A stretch of 64,000 nucleotides of DNA from Azolla caroliniana (Eukaryota; Polypodiophyta): positions 16,244,001-16,308,000 of the forward strand of contig JBHGNT010000016.1 in NCBI GenBank assembly GCA_043228905.1, read 5' to 3'. This document shows positions 54,628-64,000 of the stretch, in pieces. Position 1 is the stretch's first letter. Each line of letters begins with the position of its first letter. The notes below the pieces were generated by a model that saw only the letters and a program-made list of their open reading frames with translations, was not told the origin of the DNA and ran no database searches. The position numbers were made by a program, and so were the translations under genes.

Positions 54628-55452
54628 TGTGAAATCGATTTTTGCTCGTAGGAAAAGACCGTGACAAATACATTGGATGCGAAGGTATAGAAGAATAAAG
54701 TACAATATGAAAGGTCCAAGAGTTAAAAGATAAATGAAATTGAAGAGAAATAAAGTTAGAGGCGTTTTTCAATAGTACAAAAAGCAGATAAAAAGAAGAA
54801 GAAGAAAAACGTAGGAAATTAAGTAGAAAAAGCAAGGTAGAGAAAAAAGCTCATAACTCCTTCATCTCTTATCCAAATTTCAAAAGAAAATATTCGTAAG
54901 AAAGCTGAGAAAGAGATCTTTTTGTATGAAAAATTTGGATGACAAACCAGAAATAATGATATAAAAAATGCACCACACAAACTCAAGGATATGTAAAAGA
55001 AAAGAAAAGAAAAGGCAAGAATAACGCAACTAAAAACCTATAAGTATGCAGTATTCTTAGCAATTAAGGGGGATGGAGGAAGAATAGAAGATCTATAGGA
55101 AGAAGTGAAGAAGAAGAAGTGAAGAAGAAGTGAGGAAGAAGAACAAGATTAGAATAAGTGAGAAGAAGATTAGTAGAAAAAGATGGAAAGATTATTTTAG
55201 TAATAGCATATTGCAGTACTTATTTGGGGTTGTTACTCTTGGAGTACAAAAGTATTGTATTCTTTTCTTATTATTATATTGAAGTATTCTTTTTTCTTCC
55301 TCTTCTCTTCTCTATCTTTTTCTTCTCTCTCTCCTTATCATTTTTGGCACTCCAGGGAGGGCCGATCCTTTCCGTATAACGGGAGGAACGGGCGTCCACT
55401 CATTGATGGTTGGATCTGCCGATTCCTCTTTTTCTTCTCTCTCTCTTCATCA
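54628..55452 (+). repeat. 3' LTR of the non-autonomous element
   Basis: TGTGAAATCGATTTTTGCTC to CTCTCTCTTCATCA, 825 bp, including long purine tracts (AAGAAGAAG) and CCTATAAGTATG as a possible TATA. It has normal TG and CA ends. Confidence 0.9.
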
Positions 55453-55457
55453 CATAC

Positions 55458-56218
55458 CTATTCCTAATGGTGACTTTATTCAAGCCAAGGTAATCTACGA
55501 CGAGACGAAGTGATCCATCCTTTTTCTTGACGTAGAAAATGGGTACGCCAGCTAGATATTGAATGTCAAATGAAACCATTTGCGAAATTCTCCTGTATAT
55601 AGGCTCAAAGGACTTCTAGCTCGGTTGGTGACAAATTGTAGATCGGTCCTCATAGTGTCTCTTTTCCCGGTTGTAGATCGATGCAGCAATCATACGGTCG
55701 CTGGTGAGTAAACGTATTGTCTTGTACTTTATCGAACACATTGGCATAATGACGATACTTCTCTGGAAGTTTTACGGTGGACTCCTCTTTAGTGGTGTTG
55801 GAGGGTTTTATTGATATTGTGAAGAGAAACATTTCTTCCTTGCATCCTTCCTCACGCAATTGATCTAGCAAAATGGTTGGAATCTTATGAGTAGATCTTC
55901 AGGTTTGTCGATACCGGATTTGTCTTGTTCTCCAATCTATGTTTGGATTATGTAATTCAAACCATGTTACTCCCAAAACAATGGGATGTTTTGGGACACT
56001 AATTACATTAAATGATGCTACAAACGCTAAATTATCTAGGACAATATTAACAGGCTCTGACTCTTCTATGATATTTCCGGAAGCAATGGAACATCCATCA
56101 ATGACTTCTACAGAGGCTGGACACGGGAGTTTTCTTAGGGATATCTAGTGAGCTTGGGCGAAATTCTTATCCATGAAGCAAGAACTAGCTCTGGAATCTA
56201 GGAGTGGTAAGACATATA
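55458..56218 (-). pseudogene. Gypsy-III protease and RT start
   Basis: Read downward: VYVLPLLDSRASSCFMDKNF (protease loop, usual DSGAS changed to DSRAS), [66 protein letters not shown], then RT start ([28 protein letters not shown]). It has stops near 55650 and 55620. The reading is cut at the target site of the non-autonomous element (55457) and by Copia-VI on the other side (56224). Confidence 0.87.
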
Positions 56219-56223
56219 CTACA

Positions 56224-56788
56224 TGTCGAGTGAATCGTTCTGTCAAATCAGAATATACGAACTACGCGCTGAAATACATATCACCCAAATATGCCAGAAA
56301 GACAAGTTAAAGAACTATGCACAGAGATATACGTGGAAACCCTAAAGCGGAGAAAACCACGGGAACAAATCTTCACTATAGACAGTGGATAAAGAACACT
56401 GAGAGGATTACAACACTCTTACAGGTGGATTAGCCACACGGGGCTCTTCGTGTCTGTTGTTACTCACACAGCTATGGTGCGGCTCACACGTCTCTCTCTA
56501 GCTCTCTCTCCGCACAGTCACACAGTTCACTTGCATTTAGCTTCTTCTATTCTACATACTTCTTAAAGTTTGCCCTAGTTGCATATATACTTACACAACT
56601 TTCTGGCTATTTACATATCTAGCCCTCATGGGGCGCACATTCAAACTATTTACAAGTATAGTCTCCCGAGTCCCTCATCAACTCGGGTCCTCTCTCTTCC
56701 CATTCGGAGGGACCGTTTTTCGACTCTTCGACTGTCGGCTTTCCGAACAGTCGGATCTTCCTTCCACTGGAGGGACATATTCCCAACA
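56224..56788 (-). repeat. 3' LTR of Copia-VI
   Basis: 565 bp on the minus strand from TGTTGGGAATATGTCCCTCC (56788) to TTCACTCGACA (56224). It matches 60901-61471 along its length. Confidence 0.92.
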
Positions 56789-56799
56789 AAACTCTCCCT

Positions 56800-58740
56800 T
56801 CACTCCTGTGGGAGGAAATCTGTCAGTCCTGTATTCTGTCGACAGACTCTAAGTCTGTCCATAGGTAGGTTCTTTGTCAACATGTCGGATCCATTGTCGT
56901 CACTATGGATCTTTACGAGAGAAAACTCTCCTTCTTTGACTCTCTCTCTCAACCAATGATACCTTCTCTGTATGTGCTTGGTCCGAGAGTGGTATGTCTT
57001 GTTCTTGGCTAGATGTATGGCACTTTGGCTATCACAATGAAGCACGAACTTCTTTTGCTTCATGCTAGTTCGGTGAGAAAACTCTTTATCCAGATCAACT
57101 CTTTTCCGGCCTCTACCGGTGCCATATATTCGGCCTCTGTAGTAGACAAAGCCTATAGTCATGATTGATACGACACAACTCCCCCTGCATAGCTCATCAC
57201 GTACCCTAACGTGGATCGGCTCGAGTCGACAACTCTTGACCTGTCCGAATCGGTAAAACCTTCCAGCACAGGTTTTCAGACACCATACCTTAGGCACACC
57301 TCTCAGGTACCTTTCAGGTACGTGAGTATCCACTTCACTACTGCCTAGTGTTCTCTCCCTGGATTACTCATATATCGGCTTACTGCTCCCACAACAAGTA
57401 CTATGTCCGGTCTCGTACAGACCATAGCATACATTAGACTGCCGATTACTGAGGCATATGGTACCTTCTTCATCTCAGCCTTTTCCTTCTGCCCTTTTCC
57501 TTCATCTCAACCTTTCCCTTCGCATTCAATCTACAATTTGTCGGCAACACGGAGCCGACTGAGTTTGCCTCTGAGATGTTGAATCTCTCTAGGATCTTCA
57601 TCACATACTTCTGTTATGACAGCCATAGTGTCTTCAGAGCTCTGTTTCGAACTACGTGCATTCCTAGGATTTGCTTTGCCGGTACAAGGTCTTTCATGGC
57701 AAACAATTTGCCGAGAGCTTTCTTGAAGCTTCCAATCTTCCTTGTGTCTTGACCGACTATAAACATATCATCAACATATAGCAAGAGACGAAGAAATCTC
57801 CTTCCTCGTACCTTTTGACGAACACACAGTGATCGGTCTGTGTTTTCTAGAACCGATGTTCCATGATGAAGGCCTCGAATATCTTGTACCATTGGCGTGG
57901 AGCTTGTTTCAATCGGTACAAGCTTTTCCTCAGTCGACACACCAGATTCTCTTCCCCTTTCTTCTCAAAGCCTTCGGGTTGCTGCATGTATATTTCTTCT
58001 TCTAGCTCCTCGTGCAGGAATGCGGTTTTGACATCCAACTGTTCAATCTCCAGATCCATATTGGCTGCTATGCTCAGAATAGCTTGTATGGATGTCATCT
58101 TCACGACTAGTGCAAATATTTCGTCAAAGTCGACGCACTTCCTCTGTTGGAAACCCTTTACCTCTATGCGGGCTTTGTACTTGGGCTCGTTGTCGACTTC
58201 TCCAGTCTTCACCTTGTAGACCCATTTATTCCTGAGTGCTTTCTTACCTTTCGGCAGCTCTACTAGGTCGTAGGTGTAATTCGCGTGCAAGGATTCCATC
58301 TCCTCTTGCCTCACGTTCAACCATTTTTCTCTACTCTCATTGGCAATGGCTTCTTCATAGCACTCCGGTTCACCGTCATCAATCAAGAGGATGTATTGAC
58401 TGGCATATGTAATCAGTGCCTTCCTTTCTCTGAGTGGATATCTTCTTCCACTCGTTGTTGGCTCTCTTTTGGATGTCTCTACCAACTCTTCTCTCTGCTC
58501 GGGATTCTGCTCATCAATCCACATCTCCAGGTTGAACAACTCCAACTCATATTCCTCAAATGATTTTAGCAGATCTGCTGACTCAAACTCATAGTCTGTC
58601 AGTCTTTCCGAGTCGACCAACTCAGATTCCGCTATGTCAGGCAGCTGCCTCCTTATAGCTGCCAGTGACGACACATTTGGCCTTAAGTCGATGGTAGTCG
58701 AGGTTGACTAGGGAGTCGGTTCCGACTTCTGTTGCTTCCA
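56800..58740 (-). pseudogene. Copia-VI RT and RNase H
   Basis: Frame 58674-57847 covers the linker and RT: RRYPLRERKALITYASQYIL, REKWLNVRQEEMESLHANYT, RNKWVYKVKTGEVDNEPKYK, VDFDEIFALVVKMTSIQAIL, LYRLKQAPRQWYKIFEAFIM. A frame change near 57850 is followed by YVDDMFIVG (57765-57782). The region 57340-57610 is heavily damaged. RNase H ends with HCDSQSAIHLAKNKTYHSRT, KHIQRRYHWLRERVKEGEF and DMLTKNLPMDRL (57330-56860). Confidence 0.88.
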
Positions 58741-60797
58741 ATCTTCAATTGTCTTATCTTCAAGAAAGACGACATCCCGACTTCTCACTACCTTCTTGTC
58801 GACTAATTCCCACAACCTTTAGCCAAATTCATCTTCCGAGTATCCCATAAATATGCATGCTTTTGACTTGTTGTCAAGCTTTGACCTCTAATCCTTTGGT
58901 GCATGCATATACGCCAAACATCCGAACACCCTCAGGTGTTGGTAGGAGACATCCCTCCCTATCCACACCCTCTGTGGGACATCACCCTTTAATGGCACTG
59001 AGGGAGACCTATTGATCAAATAAACAGATGTGTACATCGCCTCGGCCCAATAGGATTTTGGCAATTTTGCATGAGAGAGCATGCTTCTTACTCTCTCCAT
59101 GATCGTTCGATTCATCCTCTATGCAAGCCCGTTTAATACTGAGGTCTTTGGCCCTGTGAATTCGATCCGAATACCTTGGCACTTGCAATATTTCTCGAAC
59201 TGCCCTTTGTACTCGCCACCATTGTCGGTTCGGACAAAATTCAATTTCCGACCCAACTCTCTTTCGGTTCTTGCCTGGAACTCCTTGAAAACCGACAGTA
59301 CTTGATCCTTCAACTTTAGTACGAAGGGTTATGTCTTCCAACTATGGTCGTCAATAAATGTCACAAAGTAAAGCCCACCTCTATGTGAAGGAGCATCCAC
59401 TTGGACTAGTTCCAATGCAGCTTCTCTTCTTCTCGGTGGTCTTGAGTGGAATTCCGCCCTATTCTGCTTTCCGGCTAAGCAGTCGACACACTTTTCCAAG
59501 TGCACTCCCTTGACTTCTGGTAGAAGTTTATGGTCAGCTAACAGGTGCATTCCCTTCTCACTCATGTGGCCTAACCTCTTATACCATATCTCCCCTGCTG
59601 AGTCGGTTGCCACGTTTACTTCCGATTTACACAGTCGGGCATGCATCATGTACAATGTGCCTTCTTTCTGTGCTCGGGCCACTATAAGATTTCCTCGGTA
59701 CAACTTCCACTTGCCATTCCGAAAACTACCATTGTAGCCTTCGTCATCAAGCTTTCCGGTCGATATCACATTCAATCTAATATCAAGGACGTGTCGAACA
59801 TCCTTCAACCTCAATTGACACCCTGTCAACGTCGTTAAGCATACACTTCCGAGTCTGATTATCTTACACTCTCCACTATCACCCATCTTTACATAACCAT
59901 GGTCCCCGGCTATGTAAGTCGAGAAGTACTCTCTCAACGGAGTTATGTGGAATGATGCTCCGGAATCGATCACCCAAGTGCATTCTTCACTTGCAAGATT
60001 TGCACTTGTTTGTTCACAAATGAACAGTAGTTCCTCATTGCTCGTAGCAATGGCTGAAGTGTTCTTGTCATCAAGAATCTTCCTGGGTTCGACATTGTTT
60101 CTGACACACTTATCTTTCTTCATGTGTTGGTAGTGCTTCTGGAAGTGTTCACATTTTCTGTAATAGAAGCGCACAGTCTTACCTCTAGACTTCAATCTGG
60201 CGTGGGATTTGTCCGTTTGCTGCGGACTTCTTCTTCACCGGTCTCTTCCTCTGTCCATGTGTTGAGTCAGATTCGACTCCGTTTGGGACAAGACTCCTTT
60301 GTCTTTCCTCCTTGCCTCCTCATTTAGGATTCTTGTCCTCACCGTCTGTAAAGACAAGTTCTCTTCTTGACAGGAGGTGCTAAGAGTAACCACTAGGTTC
60401 TCCTAGTTGTCCAGTAGCGTGCACATCAGCAGGATGGCCTGCATTGCATCATCTAGGGGAAACTTGGTCGCAACAAGTTGATTTACATACCCCATGAACG
60501 TACTAATGTGTTCGAGATGCTCTCACCATCTTTGTATTTCAGTCATACGACTTTTCTCATCAACAAGGTTTTATTAAGCATGTTCCTCCTCTCATACAAA
60601 CCTTACAGCTTCTGCCACATCTCATAGGAATTTGTGTCATTCACCACATGTTGAAGGACACTTACATCAACGCATTGTCGAATAGTGGCCACCGCCTTTC
60701 TATTCAGAAACTTCAAGTCTGACTCCAAACCCCCCCTAGGTATTTCAGCTCTATCGATCGGCTCGTACATGTCTTTAACTATGAGATGGTCTTCCAT
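58741..60797 (-). pseudogene. Copia-VI gag, protease and integrase
   Basis: A gag remnant at 60797-60603 (MEDHLIVKDMYEPIDRAEIP, FLNRKAVATIRQCVDVSVLQ) is followed by a broken stretch to about 60200. The open frame 60195-59329 then holds a degraded knuckle (FYYRKCEHFQKHYQHMKK; first Cys pair gone), the protease WVIDSGASFHITPLREYF and the pre-integrase (EIWYKRLGHMSEKGMHLLAD, CVDCLAGKQNRAEF). The integrase continues to 58888 (FVRTDNGGEYKGQFEKYCKC, INRSPSVPLKGDVPQRVW). At least three shifts or stops occur. Confidence 0.87.
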
Positions 60798-60885
60798 CTT
60801 TATCTTCTAGTCTGCATAGTTTTGAGAGTTTAGAACTATCATACCTTGGAATCCGCTCACACCTCCTTCCATGATTGCACCTCAA

Positions 60886-60897
60886 GCTTTGATACCA
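60886..60897 (-). promoter_or_regulatory. Primer-binding site of Copia-VI
   Basis: The minus strand reads TGGTATCAAAGC three bases inside the 5' LTR end, one base from the TGGTATCAGAGC consensus. Confidence 0.8.
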
Positions 60898-60900
60898 ATT

Positions 60901-61471
60901 TGTCGAGGGAATCATTCTGTCAAATCAGAATATACAAACTACGCACTGAAATACACATAACCCAAATATTCCAGAAATACAAGTTAAACAACTATGCACA
61001 GAGATTTAGGTGGAAACCCTAAAGCGGGGAAAACCACGGGAACAGATGTTCACTATAGATAGTGGATATACAACACCGAGAGGATTACAACACTCTTACA
61101 AATGGATTAGCCACACGGGGCTCTTCGTGTCTGTTGTTACTCACATAGCTATGGCATGGCTCACGCTTCTCTCTCTCGCTCTCTCTCCGCACAAACACAC
61201 AATTCACTTGCATTCAGCTTCTTCTATTCTACATACTTCTTAAAGTTTGCCTTAGTTGCATATACATAATATACTTAAACAACTTTCTGGCTCTTAAATA
61301 CCTAGCCCTCATGGGGCGCACATTCAGACTATTTACAAGTATAGTCTCTCGAGTCCCTCATCAACTCGACTCCTCTCTCTTCCCATCCGGAGGGACTATT
61401 TTTCAACTCTTTGACTGTCGGCTTTCCGAACAGTCGGATCTTCCTTCCACTAGAGGGACATATTCACAACA
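60901..61471 (-). repeat. 5' LTR of Copia-VI
   Basis: 571 bp from TGTTGTGAATATGTCCCTC (61471) to GATTCCCTCGACA (60901). It differs from the 3' LTR by scattered point changes and a few short indels. Confidence 0.92.
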
Positions 61472-61476
61472 CTAGA

Positions 61477-61660
61477 GAGGTACTTTTAGTAATAATTGTT
61501 ACTTGAGCTAAGAACACATTGCTAACTTGCTTAGAGGTAATGAAACTACTAATGGGTTACAAGGATTTAGGGTTGTCCAACCAAACGGCTTTTATTTTGG
61601 CTAGACTTAGTCGTTTAACTAAGTGTCAACTTATGTGGGTAGGAAGTTGCGAAAGAAAAA
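61477..61660 (-). pseudogene. Gypsy-III segment before the protease
   Basis: Minus-strand reading KRLSLAKIKAVWLDNPKSL and, after a stop, KQVSNVFLAQVTIITKSTSL runs up to the Copia-VI target site and on to VYVLPLLDSRASS at 56218. It is the gag-protease junction of Gypsy-III. Confidence 0.6.
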
Positions 61661-61917
61661 GAGAAACTGTGAGATATCCCACATAGCCAGGACAAATAAG
61701 GCTCTCACCATGTATATGGTAGAGCAAAAGCTACTATCTTTGTGTTTATGTGTGGAACAGAGTGGGTTGGCCTAGCTACTTTTAGAGGTTTTGGCCAACC
61801 AAAACCGAACCGGCAGCAACCTACAACGAAGCCAACGGACCCGGTGAGCCAGCGGCGACTGGTGACCAACATCTGGCGAAACGGTAACCGGCATCCGGCG
61901 ACCAAAGCAATAAATAA

Positions 61918-61948
61918 GTATATATATATATATATATACACACACACA
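61918..61948. repeat. TA/CA microsatellite
   Basis: A TATATA run of about ten units passes into an ACACAC run. Confidence 0.95.
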
Positions 61949-62032
61949 AGGAGGGCAAGTGAGGATTCGAACCTTACTCCTCAAAGTTGAGAATCAAGAG
62001 GCTTACCACTAAGACAAGACATTCACTTGAAA
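61949..62032 (-). other. tRNA-like pol III promoter remnant, possible SINE piece
   Basis: On the minus strand CTTAGTGGTAAGCCTCTTG resembles an A box, and AAGGTTCGAATCCTCACTT is a good B box about 35 bp later. The stretch does not fold as a complete tRNA by eye. It could be part of a tRNA-derived SINE. Confidence 0.35.
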
Positions 62033-62439
62033 TTATATTTTTATCATTGTACTTTTACATGTAAATTCTCATACATGAGACCTTGAATGAGTGACATGTA
62101 GCGCATGAGCACCAAATGGCAAACATGCATCACATGCATCATATGCATGGGGGCATCTATAAAAGGGTAGATGAAAAATGTATTAGGAGCCATGTATTGA
62201 TCAAGTAATTAATAAAGAAAAAAATCTTCTCTAATTGATGGTGTATCTTGTCTCTGAAATCTAAATTTAAAAGATCAATCTTATTTCAATATATCTCTCT
62301 CTCAATCTATCTTAAATCCATTCTCGCTAAAGGTAAGGAAACTTTGAATCCTTCCGGTCCAGAACCCCGACGGTTCCGCCTCACGATCCGCACCTAGTGA
62401 CGGATCTTCACGACAACACAATCTCCGGATTTTGTTGAT

Positions 62440-62930
62440 TGTTGTCCTAACATTGTTGGTATCCCCAAAATAGGCTTTAATAAACTCTTCGAAATCATTT
62501 AACAATGGAGAGCTTTTTTCTAATAGGGGGCAAACCATGCGAAAGTCGTGCCACTAAATAGAGTGCGTACTAGTCCCACTCGTGATGCTTCAGTGGGATA
62601 TTCAGAAGGGTGCATTTGAATCACTAAACATACCTAACTGAGCAAACCTCTAAATTGTGATCAGGTCCCACCAAATTTTGAAGGAAGACCTATCTTGGGC
62701 TCTTTGTGAATCCCTTGAGTGCTTGATCCTTGTTGTTGGACTGATACAATAGTCGCTTCAAGTTGTTGTACACGTAACATCAACTCCCCGTCTTGTTGTT
62801 TTTCCAGTGCTATTTGTTGAAAATCCCCCAACAAAAGGTGATTTTCTTGTTTTAGTGCTACAAATTTCTCTTTTAAGCATTTGAGCTCCAAGAAAACAGA
62901 TTGGTATTCATGAGCACTAACAATTGCCAT
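62440..62930 (-). pseudogene. Gypsy-III gag N-terminal half
   Basis: MAIVSAHEYQSVFLELKCLK opens a coiled-coil stretch (KFVALKQENHLLLGDFQQIA, LRVQQLEATIVSVQQQ). It is followed by GLPSKFGGT, FRGLLSQVCLVIQMHPSEYP, FAWFAPY and, after a shift, FEEFIKAYFGDTNNVRTTIN. This is the retrotransposon gag fold of chromoviruses. The rest of gag, including any zinc knuckle, is missing after the 62435 junction. Confidence 0.85.
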
Positions 62931-63003
62931 TTTACTAGGCAGGATATGAGGATTAGTATAAAGGGAAGGAGGGGTAAGGGAAACCGGAACAATCGGTTCA
63001 AAC
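62931..63003 (-). other. Gypsy-III leader between 5' LTR and gag
   Basis: 73 bp between the LTR end and the gag ATG. The minus strand starts GTTTGAACCGATTGTTCCGG. It has no TGG-start primer-binding site of the initiator-Met type, so the primer tRNA is unclear. Confidence 0.5.
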
Positions 63004-63425
63004 TGTCAGGAATAGTACTAAAACAGAGAGAGAATTAGTACTAGAGAAGGGAAGTACTATGAGGATTAGTACTAAGAGGAAAGGGATTGTGTAACACTCA
63101 CGAGAGAGGAAGAGAGAAAAGGGGGGAGAGAGAGAGAGAGAGAAAGAGAAAGAATGATTATAACATATGATATATTATATGAGGCTTAAGACTGGCGTTG
63201 AACCGATTTGGTTCGAAATAATGCCTTGTTCCTCCTTTTATAGTGTTCTCAGGAGTACTCCAGAAGTTTCTAGAATGTTCCAGAGAAATCTGGAATATAT
63301 ATCAATTTTCTATAATAAAACTTAAACGAAAATAATATCTTTTGTATCACAACATATAGTTAACAATCAAGAGCTCAACCCATGTAACATAAGGTCATGG
63401 GTTCAAGTCTTGCCATATCATGACA
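63004..63425 (-). repeat. 5' LTR of Gypsy-III
   Basis: On the minus strand TGTCATGATATGGCAAGACT (63425) to TATTCCTGACA (63004), 422 bp. It is homologous to 48780-49216. The GA tract is shorter, the main length difference along with an AACAAT-rich indel near 63350. Confidence 0.9.
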
Positions 63426-64000
63426 ACAACAGTTCGACAACCGGAAAGTTTTTCCGAAGCAACCAAGGATCCAAGGTGGGTCAAAGCTATGAACGAGGAG
63501 ATGTAGGCCATATGCAAGAATGAGACATAGGATCTCGTCCCCTCACTCTGTTAACCGCTACAAAGCTCGAATTGTAGAAAAGGCTATACACAAACACATG
63601 GAGTTAACTACGAAGAGACCTTTGCCCTAGTGGCAAAGATGACAACTGTAGGAACCGTGATTGCACCTGTAGTGGCAAGAGGGTGGCACCTCCACTAGAT
63701 GAACGTCAAGAACGCTTTTCATCAAGGTGAATTAGAATAGGTGTACATGGTACAACCACCCAACTTCGAATTGAGAACCCATCCAAAAGTGATCTGCCGA
63801 GTAAAGAAACCACTCTATGGCCTTAAGCAAGCACCACGTGCTTGGCACTTGAAGATAACACAAAATTCATTGAATCGGCTTCTAAATATTGAAATAAGAC
63901 AACTCCCTCTACATAAGAAGTGATTCTGGAAGTCCGATTGTCATCATCCTATATGTGGATGATCTAGTCATTGGAGGTGAAAATTTATCTCATATTCTCC
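63426..64000 (+). pseudogene. Copia-III RT, right of the Gypsy-III insertion, cut by window end
   Basis: Coding resumes where 48779 stopped: VRQPESFSEATKDPRWVKAM, NEEM then stops. About 60 bp are missing near 63552. It continues with YTQTHGVNYEETFALVAKMT, HQGELE, VYMVQPPNFELRTHPKVICR, KKPLYGLKQAPRAWHLKITQ and the YVDD region near 63950-63965. At least three in-frame stops and one shift are present. RNase H and the 3' LTR lie beyond the window. Confidence 0.88.

Larger units (their letters stand above)
51878..55452 (+). mobile_element. Non-autonomous LTR element with a single long ORF
   Basis: LTRs of about 810 and 825 bp flank under 2 kb of internal sequence. Perfect target duplications CATAC lie at 51873-51877 and 55453-55457. 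Removing the element rejoins the Gypsy-III RT frame (TIRNRY to [10 protein letters not shown]). The LTRs differ by scattered substitutions and small indels only. The internal region has one ORF with gag-like and RT-remnant parts but no RT active site, protease or integrase. It must be mobilised by another element. Confidence 0.9.
56224..61471 (-). mobile_element. Copia-VI (Tnt1/Tork-like) retrotransposon
   Basis: LTRs at 56224-56788 and 60901-61471 are flanked by CTACA and CTAGA (56219-56223, 61472-61476), a 5-bp target duplication with one change. The minus-strand coding order is gag, protease, integrase, RT, RNase H. The RT motifs (NKWVYKVKTGEVDNEPKYKA, LDVKTAFLHEELEEEIYMQQ) resemble Tnt1-type elements. 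It sits in Gypsy-III just upstream of the protease. Confidence 0.92.
61668..62435 (+). repeat. Truncated LTR and leader of an unassigned retroelement
   Basis: TGTGAGATATCCCACATAG at 61668 looks like an LTR start. CTATAAAAGGGTAG (about 62158) is a TATA box. AATTAATAAAG (about 62205) is a possible polyadenylation signal. A CT-rich stretch ends near 62320. Sequence to 62435 looks like a leader with an AAG|GTAAGG splice-donor-like site (62330). It interrupts Gypsy-III gag, since normal gag reading stops at about 62440. No second LTR and no clear target duplication were found. Confidence 0.5.
48780..63425 (-). mobile_element. Gypsy-III chromodomain retrotransposon with three nested insertions
   Basis: LTRs at 48780-49216 and 63004-63425 bound one minus-strand element that splits Copia-III. 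After subtracting nested insertions at 51878-55452, 56224-61471 and about 61668-62435, some 5 kb of Gypsy sequence remain. It runs gag, protease, RT, RNase H, integrase, chromodomain. The chromodomain places it with the chromoviruses. A clean target duplication with Copia-III could not be confirmed: GCAGT is on the left and ACAAC on the right. Confidence 0.88.

Noticed and set aside
1-64000. A plant defence or biosynthetic gene cluster around the RLKs
   Set aside because: Apart from RLK1 and RLK2 every coding-like stretch resolves to retrotransposon gag or pol; no biosynthetic enzymes are present.

Overview
The window reads as plant nuclear DNA. It has Ty1/Copia and Ty3/Gypsy LTR retrotransposons whose primer-binding sites match initiator-methionine tRNA, a hAT-like DNA element, and two copies of a lectin-type receptor-like kinase (RLK) gene with a GT-AG intron. 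The species cannot be told from sequence alone. The RLK differs enough from typical angiosperm S-domain kinases that a non-angiosperm land plant is possible, but this is a weak guess. No rRNA, tRNA gene, CRISPR array or bacterial operon was seen.

Layout. 1-3002: 3' part of a Copia element (Copia-I). 3021-5311: 5'-truncated GC-rich Copia on the minus strand (Copia-II). 5312-16700: Gypsy-I, with gag, protease, RT, RNase H and integrase, then an extra 3' reading frame encoding a Q-rich, coiled-coil and acidic protein. A second Copia-II copy (11962-15150, plus strand) sits inside that extra frame. 16860-17250: solo LTR of Copia-III. 18188-32026: RLK1, a minus-strand lectin-RLK pseudogene split by Copia-IV (19404-25262, plus) and Copia-V (25787-31308, minus). 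Each insertion has a target-site duplication. 32992-36805: Copia-III, minus, 5'-truncated. 36806-37886: composite block of Gypsy-II, a Copia gag fragment and a Copia-III LTR. 38532-41855: RLK2, apparently intact, 1072 residues in two exons. 43203-46430: second, longer copy of the composite block, whose LTR carries an 836-bp hAT-like element with a perfect 8-bp target duplication. 46401-48779 and 63426-64000: Copia-III, plus strand, split by Gypsy-III.

Gypsy-III (48780-63425, minus) is a chromodomain-bearing Gypsy. It is split by a short non-autonomous LTR element with one long open ORF (51878-55452, plus), by a Tnt1/Tork-like Copia (56224-61471, minus) and by a truncated LTR of another element (about 61668-62435).

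The only plausible host gene in working order is RLK2. It should be a plasma-membrane receptor with an extracellular lectin and Cys-rich region and a cytoplasmic non-RD kinase. RLK1 is its tandem paralogue, and each copy serves as an empty-site reference for insertions in the other. Almost every transposon ORF is broken by stops or shifts. The clear exceptions are the 612-codon ORF at 52528-54366 and the post-RNase H tail of Copia-II. Element names here are local labels only.
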